The position numbers and the translations under genes were made by a program. This document shows, piece after piece, positions 27,653 to 36,908 of a stretch of DNA of 64,000 bases; within the stretch, counting starts at the first letter, position 1; each line of letters begins with the position of its first letter. Below the pieces are notes generated by a model. That model saw only the letters and a list, made by a program, of their open reading frames with translations. It was not told the DNA's origin and ran no database searches. The stretch comes from Acanthamoeba sp. SK_2022b (taxonomy: Eukaryota > Discosea > Longamoebia > Acanthamoebidae), in contig JANDJZ010001754.1 in assembly GCA_027943245.1 (NCBI GenBank), positions 169,179 through 233,178 of the forward strand, given 5' to 3'.

Positions 27653-28284
27653 TAGTTGGCCCACTCTTTTCTCAACGATTCATGGTGCAACGCCAGCCAT
27701 TGCAATGCAATCACTGATGCGGCGTTATCGATCGCGCCCTCCTCCACCCAGCGGTAAGCCTGCTCGCGGCTGACCACGTGGACGCGGATATCCTCATGTT
27801 CTTCCGCCAGGCCATGGATGCCTTCGGCGGTGCCGGCGTCTACCTCGCCGACCATGATCGACAGACGTTCGCTGGTGCCCCCCGGGCTGGCCAGATAGCT
27901 CAGCACCGGCTTGCAGCGCCCGACCACCACGCCGGCCTCTTCCTGCGCTTCGCGGCGGCACACGTCTTCGACGCTTTCGCCGGTTTCGATCATACCCGCC
28001 ACCATTTCCAGCAGCCAGGGCGAATTACTGGTATCGACCGCGGCGATGCGCAGTTGTTCAATCAGTACCACTTCGTCGCGCACCGGATCGTAGGGCAGCA
28101 GCACCGCCGCATGGCCGCGCTCGAAAATTTCACGCGTGATTTCAGGACTCATTTCACCATTGAACAAGCGATGGCGAAACCGGTATAAATTGAGTGAAAA
28201 AAAACCACGGTACAGCGTCTCGCGTGCAATAATTTCTACATCTTTTTTATCGAAAGTGACGGGTGACGGCTGCGAACGGTTCAT
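27652..28284 (-). CDS. nudF: ADP-ribose pyrophosphatase NudF
   Basis: 210 residues; E. coli NudF is 209. It hydrolyses ADP-ribose and related ADP-sugars to AMP plus sugar phosphate. The Nudix box is complete: [23 protein letters not shown] near residues 98-120. It is the first gene of the nudF-yqiB-cpdA-yqiA-parE cluster, divergent from tolC across 347 bp, as in E. coli. Confidence 0.95.
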   Translation of the reverse strand: MNRSQPSPVTFDKKDVEIIARETLYRGFFSLNLYRFRHRLFNGEMSPEITREIFERGHAAVLLPYDPVRDEVVLIEQLRIAAVDTSNSPWLLEMVAGMIETGESVEDVCRREAQEEAGVVVGRCKPVLSYLASPGGTSERLSIMVGEVDAGTAEGIHGLAEEHEDIRVHVVSREQAYRWVEEGAIDNAASVIALQWLALHHESLRKEWAN

Positions 28285-28521
28285 GTGCGAATTTCTCCTG
28301 CGTAGTATGCCGATAAAATAAACGGTTTTGATGACAGAAACAGCGGGACTCTCCGCCGCGGCTTTATGTTAGGCTGTTTTTCGCCGCCGGATGCGGCACG
28401 TTTGTGCGCTCGCATGTAATAGTGGGAAACAATCCGGATTGTCAGCCATAATATCAGCTGCAGCCGACCCGGGCAGTTTGCCAAGGTAAATGGGCGGTCT
28501 GAAAGGTAAAAGTTACGCGAG

Positions 28522-28540
28522 ATGGCACATTCAGCCACCT
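28522..28540 (+). promoter_or_regulatory. Candidate MarA/SoxS/Rob box upstream of tolC
   Basis: ATGGCACATTCAGCCACCT matches the marbox pattern AYnGCACnnWnnRYYAAAY at all but two positions. It ends where the -35 element is expected, the class II arrangement. E. coli tolC is a known member of this regulon. Confidence 0.55.
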
Positions 28541-28567
28541 GATGCGTACCGCAGACTCTGCTAGAAT
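28539..28567 (+). promoter_or_regulatory. Probable tolC promoter
   Basis: CTGATG (28539-28544), 17-bp spacer, TAGAAT (28562-28567). The poor -35 combined with an overlapping marbox suits activator dependence. Confidence 0.5.
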
Positions 28568-28631
28568 CGGCAACTATTTCGTCTATCGTCAGCGCTAACA
28601 TAGCAATATTGCTGCACAACAAGGAATGCAA

Positions 28632-30146
28632 ATGAAGAAACTGCTCCCCCTTCTTATCGGACTGAGCCTGGGCGGCTTCAGTGCAATGAGCCAGGCAGAG
28701 AACCTGCTGCAGGTCTACAAACAGGCCAGGGAAAGTAACCCGGATCTGCGCAAAAGTGCTGCTGACCGCGACGCCGCATTCGAAAAGATCAATGAAGCGC
28801 GCAGCCCGCTGCTGCCGCAGCTCGGCCTGAGCGCCGGTTACAACTACAACAACGGCTATCGCGACAGCAACGGCGTCAACAGCAATGTCACCAGCGCTTC
28901 GCTCGGCCTGACGCAAACCATCTTCGACATGTCGAAATGGCGTGCGCTGACGCTGCAGGAAAAGACCGCCGGCATCTCCGACGTGACCTTCCAGACCGCG
29001 GAACAGCAGCTGATCCTCAACACCGCCACCGCCTATTTCAACGTGCTGAGCGCCATTGACACGCTCTCTTATACCCAGGCGAACAAACAAGCGGTTTACC
29101 GCACGCTGGATCAAACCACCCAACGCTTCAACGTAGGCCTGGTGGCGATCACCGACGTGCAGAACGCCCGTTCCGCCTACGATACCGTGCTGGCGGCCGA
29201 AGTCACCGCCCGCAACAACCTGGACAACGCGCTGGAATCGCTGCGCCAGATCACCGGCACCTTCTATCCTGAGCTGGCCTCGCTGAATACCGATCGCTTC
29301 AATACCCAGCGCCCGGAAGCGGTGAACAACCTGCTGAAAGAAGCGGAAGCGCGTAACCTGAGCCTGCTGTCTGCCCGTCTGAGCCAGGACCTGGCGCGCG
29401 AGCAGATCCGTTCTGCGCAGACCGGTTACATGCCAACGGTCAACCTGAATGCGTCGACCGGGATCACCAATACCCGTTACAACGGTTCCGCCACTCACGA
29501 CACGCTGAGCTCCAGCCGTTATAGCAATTCTGACGCCGGTCAGAACCAGGTTGGCGTTTCGATCAGCCTGCCGCTGTACAGCGGCGGCGCAACCAACTCG
29601 CAGGTGGAACAGGCGCAGTACGGCTTCGTCGGCGCCAGCGAGCAGCTGGAAAGCGCCCACCGCGGCGTAGTGCAGACCGTGCGTTCGTCGTTCAACAACG
29701 TCAACGCCTCGATCAGCAGCATCAACGCCTACAAACAGGCAGTGATCTCCGCGCAGAGCTCGTTGGATGCGATGGAAGCCGGTTATCAGGTCGGTACCCG
29801 CACCATCGTCGACGTACTGAACGCCACCAGTACCCTGTATAACGCCAAGCAGCAGCTTTCCAGCGCGCGTTATACCTACCTGATCAACCAGCTGAACATC
29901 AAGTCGGCGCTCGGCACGCTGAACCAGAACGATCTGCTGACGCTGAACGGCGCACTGGGCAAACCGGTGTCGACCGCGCCTGACGCCGTCGCGCCGCAGA
30001 ACCGCTCTCAGGACGCCTACGCGGACGGCTACCAGGACAACGCGCCGATGCAACAGGTCGCCGCGCCGGCACCAAGCGCCACACGCGCTGCGGCACCGGC
30101 CGTCAGCCAACCGGCACGCAACAGCGGCAACCCATTCCGCAACTGA
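28632..30146 (+). CDS. tolC: Outer-membrane efflux channel TolC
   Basis: 504 residues; E. coli TolC is 493. A 22-residue signal peptide ends at SQA/E. The trimeric channel-tunnel carries multidrug, toxin and enterobactin efflux with AcrAB, EmrAB, MacAB and type I exporters. The two internally repeated outer-membrane-efflux halves are visible, each with an NVxxSxxxxxxA-type coil. ATG 28632 is chosen over ATG 28626 because AAGGA is then six bases upstream. The C-terminal tail (about 440-504) is Ala/Pro/Gln-rich and more variable than the core. Confidence 0.96.
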   Translation: MKKLLPLLIGLSLGGFSAMSQAENLLQVYKQARESNPDLRKSAADRDAAFEKINEARSPLLPQLGLSAGYNYNNGYRDSNGVNSNVTSASLGLTQTIFDMSKWRALTLQEKTAGISDVTFQTAEQQLILNTATAYFNVLSAIDTLSYTQANKQAVYRTLDQTTQRFNVGLVAITDVQNARSAYDTVLAAEVTARNNLDNALESLRQITGTFYPELASLNTDRFNTQRPEAVNNLLKEAEARNLSLLSARLSQDLAREQIRSAQTGYMPTVNLNASTGITNTRYNGSATHDTLSSSRYSNSDAGQNQVGVSISLPLYSGGATNSQVEQAQYGFVGASEQLESAHRGVVQTVRSSFNNVNASISSINAYKQAVISAQSSLDAMEAGYQVGTRTIVDVLNATSTLYNAKQQLSSARYTYLINQLNIKSALGTLNQNDLLTLNGALGKPVSTAPDAVAPQNRSQDAYADGYQDNAPMQQVAAPAPSATRAAAPAVSQPARNSGNPFRN

Positions 30147-30165
30147 TGCGCGCGCGTTGATAAAC

Positions 30166-30201
30166 ACGGGGTCCGGCCTGCGCCGCACCCCGTTTTTTTT
30201 T
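30166..30201 (+). terminator. Rho-independent terminator after tolC
   Basis: ACGGGGT (30166-30172) pairs with ACCCCGT (30187-30193) around a 14-base loop, followed by eight T residues. Confidence 0.85.
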
Positions 30202-30296
30202 GCCCCGATTTCCCCACTTCTGCCCGCCGCCTCACAGCCGTCGCTGCCCCAGGTGGTATCATCGTCACTCTCGTTTTCGCAGTCTGGTGAGGTTCG

Positions 30297-32246
30297 ATGG
30301 ACAACGATTCACGCTGGCAGCGCTTGATTAACGACGGCGAACTGCCGCCGCCGCTGCGCCCGGCACAGGCGATTTACGCCTCCTGGCTGCGCTGCCGCAG
30401 CCTGATGCAGCCCGACGTTTGGCAGGCACCGCACCGCGCTCAGGGCGCCACCTTCGAATCGATTTGCCGCCGCAAGAACGACCTGCTGACGCTCGGCCAG
30501 GCGGCGCTGGAAGACGCCTGCGAATACATGGAGCCACGGCGTTGCCTGTTGATGATCCTCGACGAGAGCGGCTGCATGCTGTGGCGCTGCGGCGACGCCA
30601 AAACCTGGGAGCTGTTGCAGCCATTGGGGTTCGCCCCCGGCGCTTACTGGGCCGAGGGGCAGATCGGCACCAACGCCCCGGCGCTGGCGGCGGCGGAAGG
30701 CCACCCGGTGCGGGTGAGCGGCGAGGAGCACGTGCGCCGGGCGCTGCACGGCTGGTCGTTCTGCGCGACGCCGGTCTACGACAACAGCGGCCGCCAACGC
30801 GGCTCGATCGCGCTGGGCTGCCTGCTGGCCGACTGCGCCGCCGGCGATCTGTCGCTGACGCTGGCCATCGCCCGCGAAATCGGCAATTCGCTGAACGCCG
30901 ACGGTCTGCTGGCGGAATCCAACCGCCATCTGAATCAGCTTTACGGCCTGCTGGACGGCGTGGACGACGGCGTTATGGCCTGGGATCACCGTGGCTACCT
31001 GCAATACATCAACCAGCGCGCCGCCGGCTTGCTGAAGCTGGACGAGCAGCAGAGCCAGGGCAAACCGCTGGCGCAGCTGCTGACGCTGCCCGCCCTGCTC
31101 AAGCGCGCCATCGCCGACCGGCAGCCGCTGCAACACGTCGAAGTCACCTTCGAAAGCCAGCGGCAGTTTATCGCCGCCTTGCTGACGCTCAAGCCGATTT
31201 TCGACGGCGAACGCTGCAGTTTCATCGCCCTGCTGCACCCGCTCGAGCGGCTGCGCCAGTACGTCAGCAGCCAGCTGGGGCGAGTCAGCCACAGCTTTGA
31301 GCAGATGCCCTCCGCCTCGCTGGAGATGCGGCGGCTGATCCGTTACGGACAGCAGGCGGCCAAGGGCCAGCATCCAATCCTGCTGCGCGGAGAGGAAGGG
31401 GTCGGCAAAGAGCGTCTCAGCCAGGCTATCCACAACGCCGGCGAACGCGCCGCCGGGCCGTATATCGCCCTCAACTGCCAGCTGCTGCCGCAGGCACAGG
31501 GGTTGCGTGAGCTGCTGGGCAGCGACGCCAGCGAAGAAGAGGCCGGCCAGCTGAGCAAATTCGAATTGGCCAACGGCGGCACGCTGTATCTCGAACAGAT
31601 CGAATACCTGCCGGCGGAGATGCAGTCGGCGTTGCTGCAGGTGCTGAAAACCGGCGTGGTGATCCGCCTCAATTCCAGCCGGGTGATCCCGGTCGATGTG
31701 CGGGTGATCGCCGGCAGCGCCGCCGATCTGCCGCTGCTGGTGCAGCAAAACCGCTTCCGCCGCCAGCTGTTTTACAGCCTGCAAGCCTTCGAGATCCAGA
31801 TCCCGCCGCTGCGCCAGCGGCTGAGCGATATTCCGCTGCTGGTCAAACACCATCTGCGCGCGCTGGAGCAACACTTTCAGTGTCGCTTTCGGGTGGATGA
31901 CGAAGTGATGGCCCAGCTGGCGCTCTACCTGTGGCCGGGCAACGATTTGGAACTGAAAGGGGTGGTGGAGCGCGCGGCGATGATCTGCCACGGCCACCAC
32001 ATCCAGCTGGCGGATTTGCCGGCGCACCTGCTCGGCCAGCCGTCGCTGCTGGAGAGCGATCCGCAGCCCGGCGCGCCGCTGTTGACGCTGACGGACATGG
32101 AGCGCCAGGCGATCCTCCGCGCGGCGACCGTCAGCCGGGGTCAGCTGACGGAGATGGCGCAGCTGCTGGGCATCGGCCGCACCACCCTGTGGCGGAAGAT
32201 CAAACAACACGGGATCGACATCCGCCAGTTCAAGCTGCGTGCCTAG
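30297..32246 (+). CDS. dhaR: Dihydroxyacetone-kinase operon activator DhaR
   Basis: 649 residues: GAF-like sensor (about 60-190), PAS domain (about 200-310), AAA+ domain with Walker A GEEGVGKE (about 365-375) and Walker-B-region GGTLYLEQIEYL, and a C-terminal Fis-type HTH (MAQLLGIGRTTLWRKIKQ). The GAFTGA loop needed for sigma-54 contact is missing between ELLGSDASEEEAGQ and KFELANGG. This fits E. coli DhaR, which works with sigma-70. DhaR is activated by DhaL-ADP and inhibited by DhaK. It converges on dhaM, and the two stop codons share the bases CTAG. Confidence 0.92.
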   Translation: MDNDSRWQRLINDGELPPPLRPAQAIYASWLRCRSLMQPDVWQAPHRAQGATFESICRRKNDLLTLGQAALEDACEYMEPRRCLLMILDESGCMLWRCGDAKTWELLQPLGFAPGAYWAEGQIGTNAPALAAAEGHPVRVSGEEHVRRALHGWSFCATPVYDNSGRQRGSIALGCLLADCAAGDLSLTLAIAREIGNSLNADGLLAESNRHLNQLYGLLDGVDDGVMAWDHRGYLQYINQRAAGLLKLDEQQSQGKPLAQLLTLPALLKRAIADRQPLQHVEVTFESQRQFIAALLTLKPIFDGERCSFIALLHPLERLRQYVSSQLGRVSHSFEQMPSASLEMRRLIRYGQQAAKGQHPILLRGEEGVGKERLSQAIHNAGERAAGPYIALNCQLLPQAQGLRELLGSDASEEEAGQLSKFELANGGTLYLEQIEYLPAEMQSALLQVLKTGVVIRLNSSRVIPVDVRVIAGSAADLPLLVQQNRFRRQLFYSLQAFEIQIPPLRQRLSDIPLLVKHHLRALEQHFQCRFRVDDEVMAQLALYLWPGNDLELKGVVERAAMICHGHHIQLADLPAHLLGQPSLLESDPQPGAPLLTLTDMERQAILRAATVSRGQLTEMAQLLGIGRTTLWRKIKQHGIDIRQFKLRA

Positions 32247-33673
32247 TGGCTGAGCTGCAACACCCCACGCGCGGCGTCCAGCATCGCCTTCTGCCCGCTG
32301 CGGGTTTTGCTCAGGCAATCCTGCATGCCGACCACCATCGGAATGCCCATCGCCTTCGCCAGAATGGCGCTGTGCGACAGGGCATTGCCACCGCTGAGGC
32401 AGATGCCGAGCACCAGCCGCCTGTCGAGCATCACCACCTCTGAAGGCATCAGCTCGTCCATCACCAGTATCGATGGCTCTGCCAGCGCGATGGCCGGCAG
32501 CGGCAGCCCCTGCAGATGGCACAGCGTGCGGCGAAGCATGTCGCGCACGTCCAGTTCACGCGCCCGCATGTAGTCGTCATCCAGTTCGCGGTACTCTTCG
32601 GCGATCGCTTCCAGCACCTGCCGCCAGGCCTGTTCGGCGCAGCACAGCTGTTGCGCAATGCGGGTGTAAGCCGCCTGCTGCAGATCCGGATCGTCCAACA
32701 GCATGCTGTGGGCGCCGAAGATCGCCGCCTGCGGCTTGCCGATCAGCGTACCGGTACGTTCCGCCAGCCGGTTCAGATCGCTCAGGGTGTGCTGCAGCGC
32801 CTCCCGCAGGCGTTGCTGTTCGCCCAACACCTCGTCCGCGCCGATCCGTCGATCGACGGTTGACGGCCATAAGCTGTGGGCCTGGAACACCGGCCCGCTG
32901 GTGACGCTTTCCGCCACCGGGATACCGTGCAGCGAAGGCTGCTGCCGCTCGGAAACCGTCTCGCCGAAATGTTGTTCCGCCAGCGCTTTGAACGCCGCCA
33001 GCGCTTCGTCCGCCTGTGCGCCGTCGGCGATCAGGCGAATGGTGTCGCCGTGGCGCACCTGCAGCAGCGCCAGCTGATTGAGGCTGCGCGGATCGACGCA
33101 CTGCCCCTGTTTTTCCAGCACCAGCTCGGCCTTGAACGGCGCCAGCGCCTCTACCAGCCGCGCCGCCGGGCGCGCATGCAGCCCGTGCGGGTTCTGCACC
33201 GTCCAGGTTGCGCTTTTACCCTGCGCCAGCGGCAAAGCCGCGCTTTTCGCCGTAGATGTGGCCTCGCCCAGCTGCGCCTGTTTAGCCTGCAACGCGCCCT
33301 GCGCCTCCGCCACCACCTGCTCCAGCGAAGCGCCGGAGTTGGCGGCGACCACCGCCGCCAGCGTGCCTTCGACCAGCGGCGCCGCACACAGCCGCACTTT
33401 GGCGGCCAAGCCCGGGTCCAGCAAATCGAGCGCGGTTTCCGCGCTGAGCAGCGCACTGCCCAAATCCATCAGCACCAGAACGCCGTCGCCGTCAGCAACC
33501 GCTTCAATCGCCTCCATCACTTTGACCGCGTCGGTACCGATCGGGTGTTCCTCGTCATCCACGCCCGCAGCCAGCGCCAGCTTGCAGCCATCGCCGCGCA
33601 TCATCTGCCGCGCCAACTGCTCAACGCCGCGCGCCAGCAACGCACTGTGCGAAACCACCACGATATTAATCAT
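32243..33673 (-). CDS. dhaM: PTS-dependent dihydroxyacetone kinase phosphotransferase DhaM
   Basis: 476 residues with three domains in order. First is an EIIA-mannose-like domain with phospho-His9 (VVSHSALLARG), about 1-130. Then comes an HPr-like domain with HGLHARPAA, about 155-245. Last is an N-terminal enzyme-I-like domain (about 250-476) with GGNALSHSAILAKAMGIP holding its phospho-His. DhaM relays phosphate from the PTS to ADP bound on DhaL. It is the last gene of dhaD-dhaK-dhaL-dhaM and overlaps the dhaR stop. Confidence 0.94.
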   Translation of the reverse strand: MINIVVVSHSALLARGVEQLARQMMRGDGCKLALAAGVDDEEHPIGTDAVKVMEAIEAVADGDGVLVLMDLGSALLSAETALDLLDPGLAAKVRLCAAPLVEGTLAAVVAANSGASLEQVVAEAQGALQAKQAQLGEATSTAKSAALPLAQGKSATWTVQNPHGLHARPAARLVEALAPFKAELVLEKQGQCVDPRSLNQLALLQVRHGDTIRLIADGAQADEALAAFKALAEQHFGETVSERQQPSLHGIPVAESVTSGPVFQAHSLWPSTVDRRIGADEVLGEQQRLREALQHTLSDLNRLAERTGTLIGKPQAAIFGAHSMLLDDPDLQQAAYTRIAQQLCCAEQAWRQVLEAIAEEYRELDDDYMRARELDVRDMLRRTLCHLQGLPLPAIALAEPSILVMDELMPSEVVMLDRRLVLGICLSGGNALSHSAILAKAMGIPMVVGMQDCLSKTRSGQKAMLDAARGVLQLSH

Positions 33674-33690
33674 CTCGCCTCCTGCTACAG

Positions 33691-34323
33691 CTAACTACTG
33701 GCGACCTCGGCCAGCGTTTTCATCATCAGCATCACCGAAGTGGCGCCGGGATCCTGGTGGCCGATGCTGCGCTCGCCCAGGTAACTGGCCCGCCCCTTGC
33801 GCGCCTGCATCGTGATGGTGCTCTCCACCGCCCGCTCGGCGCTGTCGGCGGCGCGCTGCAGCGCCTCCGCCACGCTCAGATTCTGCTGCGCGGACTGGCC
33901 GAGGCTGTCCACCACCGGCCACCAGACGTCGCACATGGTTTTGTCGCCCGGCTCCGCCTTACCGCGCATCACCACGCCTTCCACCCCCTCCTGCATCATC
34001 TGCTGCAGCTCCGCCAGATCCAGGCTTTGCTTGGCGTTCGCCGCCTGCGCCGCGCGGATGAAGAAGGTGCCGAACAGCGGGCCGCTGGCGCCGCCCACGC
34101 TCGACAGCAGCGTCATGCCGGTATTTTTCAGAATGAAGCCGATATCTTTGTCTGCCACCGACGGCAGTTTTTCTACCACCTTGTTAAAACCGCGATTCAT
34201 GTTCAAACCGTGGTCGGCATCGCCGATCTCGGTGTCCAACCGGGTCAGAAAATCGCGCTCCCGGCTGAACACCTCGCCGCAACGCATCAGCCAATCGACA
34301 ACCTGTTGTTTGGTCAACGCCAT
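33691..34323 (-). CDS. dhaL: Dihydroxyacetone kinase ADP-binding subunit DhaL
   Basis: 210 residues, the E. coli length. DhaL keeps ADP as a bound cofactor that is rephosphorylated by DhaM and passes phosphate to dihydroxyacetone on DhaK. The Mg-binding aspartates lie in DTEIGDADHGLNMNRGF, and the nucleotide lid contains GGASGPLFGTFF and GAEPGDKT-like sequence (KAEPGDKTMCD). It is nine bases from dhaK and 17 bases from dhaM, so it is in one operon. Confidence 0.95.
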   Translation of the reverse strand: MALTKQQVVDWLMRCGEVFSRERDFLTRLDTEIGDADHGLNMNRGFNKVVEKLPSVADKDIGFILKNTGMTLLSSVGGASGPLFGTFFIRAAQAANAKQSLDLAELQQMMQEGVEGVVMRGKAEPGDKTMCDVWWPVVDSLGQSAQQNLSVAEALQRAADSAERAVESTITMQARKGRASYLGERSIGHQDPGATSVMLMMKTLAEVASS

Positions 34324-34332
34324 GATTCCTCC

Positions 34333-35151
34333 TCAGCAACCCCAACGCAGCGCAGGCGTTTTCACCGGCGCATCCCACAAGGACAACAGCTCGTCGTCCA
34401 CGTTCAACAGCGTGATGGACACGCCCTGCATATCGAGCGAGGTGCAATAAGAGCCCACCAGGTTGCGTTCGATAATGATGCCCGCCTCGGCGCAGCGTTC
34501 CGCCAATCGATGGTACACGCCATACAGCTCGGACAGCGGCGTGGCGCCCAGGTTGTTGACCAGCGCGATCGCCCGATCGCCGCGCGTCAGCGGCTGCTTG
34601 GTTTGCATCTCGTCGCGCCACTCGCCCTGTTGACGATCCCAGACGCGGATCGTGCGCTGATAGTGGCCGTGGTCGATCAGCGTATGGAACATGTCGTCCA
34701 CCGCCGCGTTGAGCGTGGTGAACGGGCGGCGCGCAATACCCGGCTCGCCGTGAATGCCGACGCCGAACTCCATTTCGTTCTCCGCCAGGGTGAACGACGG
34801 CTTGCCGGCGGCCGGCACGGTGCAAGCCCCCAGCGCGATGCCGATCGAATGCCCGTGGTTATTGATGCGATGCCCCAGCGTCACCACGCTGTCCAGATCG
34901 TCGCCGCGCGCCGCGGCGGCGCCCAGCAACTTCTCCATCAGCACGGTGTTGGCTACCCCGCGCCGCCCGGCGGTAAACAAGCTGTCTTTGACCGCCACGT
35001 CATCATCCACCAGCACCGTCGCCACCGCGACGCCGCTGTCGTGCAGCAGCTCGGTGGCGGTTTCGAAGTTGAGCACGTCGCCGGTGTAGTTCTTGATCAG
35101 CAGCAACACCCCGGCGCCGCCGTCGATCGCCTGGCCGCACTCGTACATTTT

Positions 35152-35184
<33 letters not shown>

Positions 35185-35403
35185 ACAGGCGCCGTCGAGC
35201 ATCCCTTCGCCGACGAAACCGCAGTGCATCGGCTCATGGCCGCTGCCGCCGCCGGACAGGATCGCCACCTTGCCCGCCACCGGCGCGTCGGCGCGGGTCA
35301 CGAACACCGGATCCGCGTGCACCAACAGCTCGGGATGGGCCTCCGCCAGCCCCTGCAACTGCTCTTCCAACACCGACTCGACCTGATTAATCAGTTTTTT
35401 CAC
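34333..35403 (-). CDS. dhaK: Dihydroxyacetone kinase substrate-binding subunit DhaK
   Basis: 356 residues, equal to E. coli DhaK. It binds dihydroxyacetone covalently as a hemiaminal with the His in EFGVGIHGEPGI. The substrate loop LSGGGSGHEPMHCGFVGEGML and IKNYTGDVLNFETATELL are present. The start is a GTG at 35403 with AGAGGA upstream, matching the family start (M/V)KKLIN; the frame further upstream is noncoding. dhaD precedes it by 51 bp. Confidence 0.96.
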
Positions 35404-35454
35404 GATGGTTTCCTCTGTAAGAACAGGGGCGCGGCGCACCGCGCCCCAAGGGTA

Positions 35455-36555
35455 TCAATGACGCTGCAGCCAGGCGGCGCCCAGCCTATCCGCCGTCAGG
35501 ATCGCCGCCTGCACGCCCGCTGGGGTGACCTTGAACGGCATGTTGTGAATGGTTTCGCCGGCGGCGCAGCTGGCCTCGGCCACCGCCATGATCTTCGCCG
35601 TCGCATCGCCGGTGACGCCCATCTGCGCCAGCGTGATCGGCAGGCCGATGCCATGACAAAACGCCAACACGGTTTCAATCTGCGCCATCGGGCTGTTCTG
35701 CAGCACCAGCTGTGCCAGGGTGCCGAACGCCACTTTCTCGCCGTGATACAGGTGGTGGCACTCCTCGAGCACGGTAAAACCGTTGTGAATGGCATGCGCC
35801 GCCGCCAGCCCGCTGCTCTCGAAGCCGATGCCGCTCAGATAGGTATTGGCCTCAATGATGCGCTCCACCGCTTCCGTCACCACGCCGGCCTCGACCGCCA
35901 GTTTGGCTTTTACCCCTTCCGCCAGCAGCGTGTCATAACACAGCCGCGCCAGGCTGAGCGCCGCCAGCGTCGATTTGCCGCCGGCCATGCTGGTGGCCTG
36001 GGCGTCGAAACAGGCCTGGGCTTCGAAATAGGTGGAGAGCGCGTCGCCCATGCCGGCCACCAGCAGGCGCACCGGCGCTTTGGCGATGATGGCGCTGTCC
36101 ATCACCACCATGTCCGGGTTGCGCGGGTAAATCAGGTATTCGGCGAATTCGCCCTGTTCAGTGTAGAGGACCGACAGCGCGCTGGTCGGCGCATCGGTGG
36201 AGGCGATGGTGGGAATAAGCACCACCGGCAGCTGTTGGTAGTGCGCCACGGCCTTGGCGGTGTCGAGCGTCTTGCCGCCGCCGACGCCGATCACGCCGCG
36301 GCAGCCGTGAGCCTGCAGCTCATGGCCGAGCCGGTCTATCTCTTTGCGGCAGCATTCGCCGTTGAAGCGGGCCGCGTGATGTTTCACGCCGTGCTGCTGC
36401 AGGCTGCCCATCAGGGTGTCGCCCGCCAGCTGCATCACGAAGTCGTCTGCGATCACCAGGTAGTGATCGGCGAGGGATTTGGCATATTCGCCGACGGCGG
36501 CCAGCGCATTGGCGCCCTGAATATATTTGCCTGGTGACTGGATGATTCTCAACAT
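35455..36555 (-). CDS. gldA: Glycerol dehydrogenase GldA/DhaD
   Basis: 366 residues; E. coli GldA is 367. It is an NAD-dependent, zinc-containing iron-type dehydrogenase oxidising glycerol to dihydroxyacetone, the substrate of the downstream kinase. [15 protein letters not shown] binds NAD; zinc ligands are the Asp in [12 protein letters not shown] and His residues in [10 protein letters not shown] and [12 protein letters not shown]. As first gene of the operon it lets the cell convert glycerol to dihydroxyacetone phosphate without glycerol kinase. The symbol dhaD is also used for this position. Confidence 0.94.
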   Translation of the reverse strand: MLRIIQSPGKYIQGANALAAVGEYAKSLADHYLVIADDFVMQLAGDTLMGSLQQHGVKHHAARFNGECCRKEIDRLGHELQAHGCRGVIGVGGGKTLDTAKAVAHYQQLPVVLIPTIASTDAPTSALSVLYTEQGEFAEYLIYPRNPDMVVMDSAIIAKAPVRLLVAGMGDALSTYFEAQACFDAQATSMAGGKSTLAALSLARLCYDTLLAEGVKAKLAVEAGVVTEAVERIIEANTYLSGIGFESSGLAAAHAIHNGFTVLEECHHLYHGEKVAFGTLAQLVLQNSPMAQIETVLAFCHGIGLPITLAQMGVTGDATAKIMAVAEASCAAGETIHNMPFKVTPAGVQAAILTADRLGAAWLQRH

Positions 36556-36688
36556 AACCGGATCCTTGTAGGGAGTTGGCGATGGTAACGTTCAGATATC
36601 AGGTGATGACGCGCCGACTTCGCCGCCGGCTTGTTGTTGTGCTTCGACTATGAGCGCCCGCCGCCCGCCTGGCGAGCCTCGCGATTTT

Positions 36689-36705
36689 TGTTCCATTATG
36701 GAACA
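36689..36705. promoter_or_regulatory. 17-bp palindrome TGTTCCAT-T-ATGGAACA, copy 1
   Basis: Perfect eight-base arms around one T, 134 bp upstream of gldA. With copy 2 it fits YGTTYCAT-N-ATGRAACR; the centres are 32 bp apart, three helical turns. A candidate enhancer-type site for DhaR. Confidence 0.5.
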
Positions 36706-36720
36706 TCATCATAGCGACAA

Positions 36721-36737
36721 CGTTTCATGATGAAACG
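36721..36737. promoter_or_regulatory. 17-bp palindrome CGTTTCAT-G-ATGAAACG, copy 2
   Basis: Perfect eight-base arms around one G, 166 bp upstream of gldA. It has the same consensus and length as copy 1, which argues against chance. Confidence 0.5.
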
Positions 36738-36908
36738 CCAACGCGCGTTTTTTCGCCGCGAAAGCGAACTGGCGCACACCCCAACGTATAACTGCGTAAA
36801 GAGTCGATTCTGCGGGCGTTTCAGCTTTAATTTTGACCATGTTTCCCCTATCCTTAGCGCCACTACTGGGAAAGGGCGAAAACAGCCCGCATGATGGGAT
36901 TGATAACG

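Larger units (their letters stand above)
28285..28631. other. nudF-tolC divergent promoter region
   Basis: This 347-base gap carries the promoters for nudF (minus) and tolC (plus). The tolC side has a mar/sox/rob-like box (28522-28540), a TAGAAT -10 (28562-28567) and AAGGA just before the start. No other gene is seen. A 635-codon minus frame running through it is the shadow of tolC. Confidence 0.6.
36556..36908. other. gldA-ygiB divergent gap
   Basis: This 353-base gap carries the upstream region of the dha operon on the minus strand and of ygiB on the plus strand. It holds two related 17-bp palindromes (36689-36705 and 36721-36737). No sigma-54 -24/-12 element is visible on the dha side, in keeping with a sigma-70 DhaR promoter. 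No further gene is supported. Confidence 0.6.

Noticed and set aside
30309..32522. 737-codon minus-strand frame across dhaR
   Set aside because: Gln/Ala/Arg-rich antisense of dhaR running into dhaM; no domain seen.
33757..36537. 926-codon plus-strand open frame antisense to dhaL, dhaK and gldA
   Set aside because: It spans three well-identified genes and their gaps, is very rich in His, Gln and Arg, and has no family motif. Such frames arise because GC-rich third positions remove stop codons from the opposite strand.
36556..36690. Sigma-54 promoter for the dha operon
   Set aside because: No GG-N10-GC element with the expected neighbours was found on the minus strand, and DhaR lacks the GAFTGA loop.
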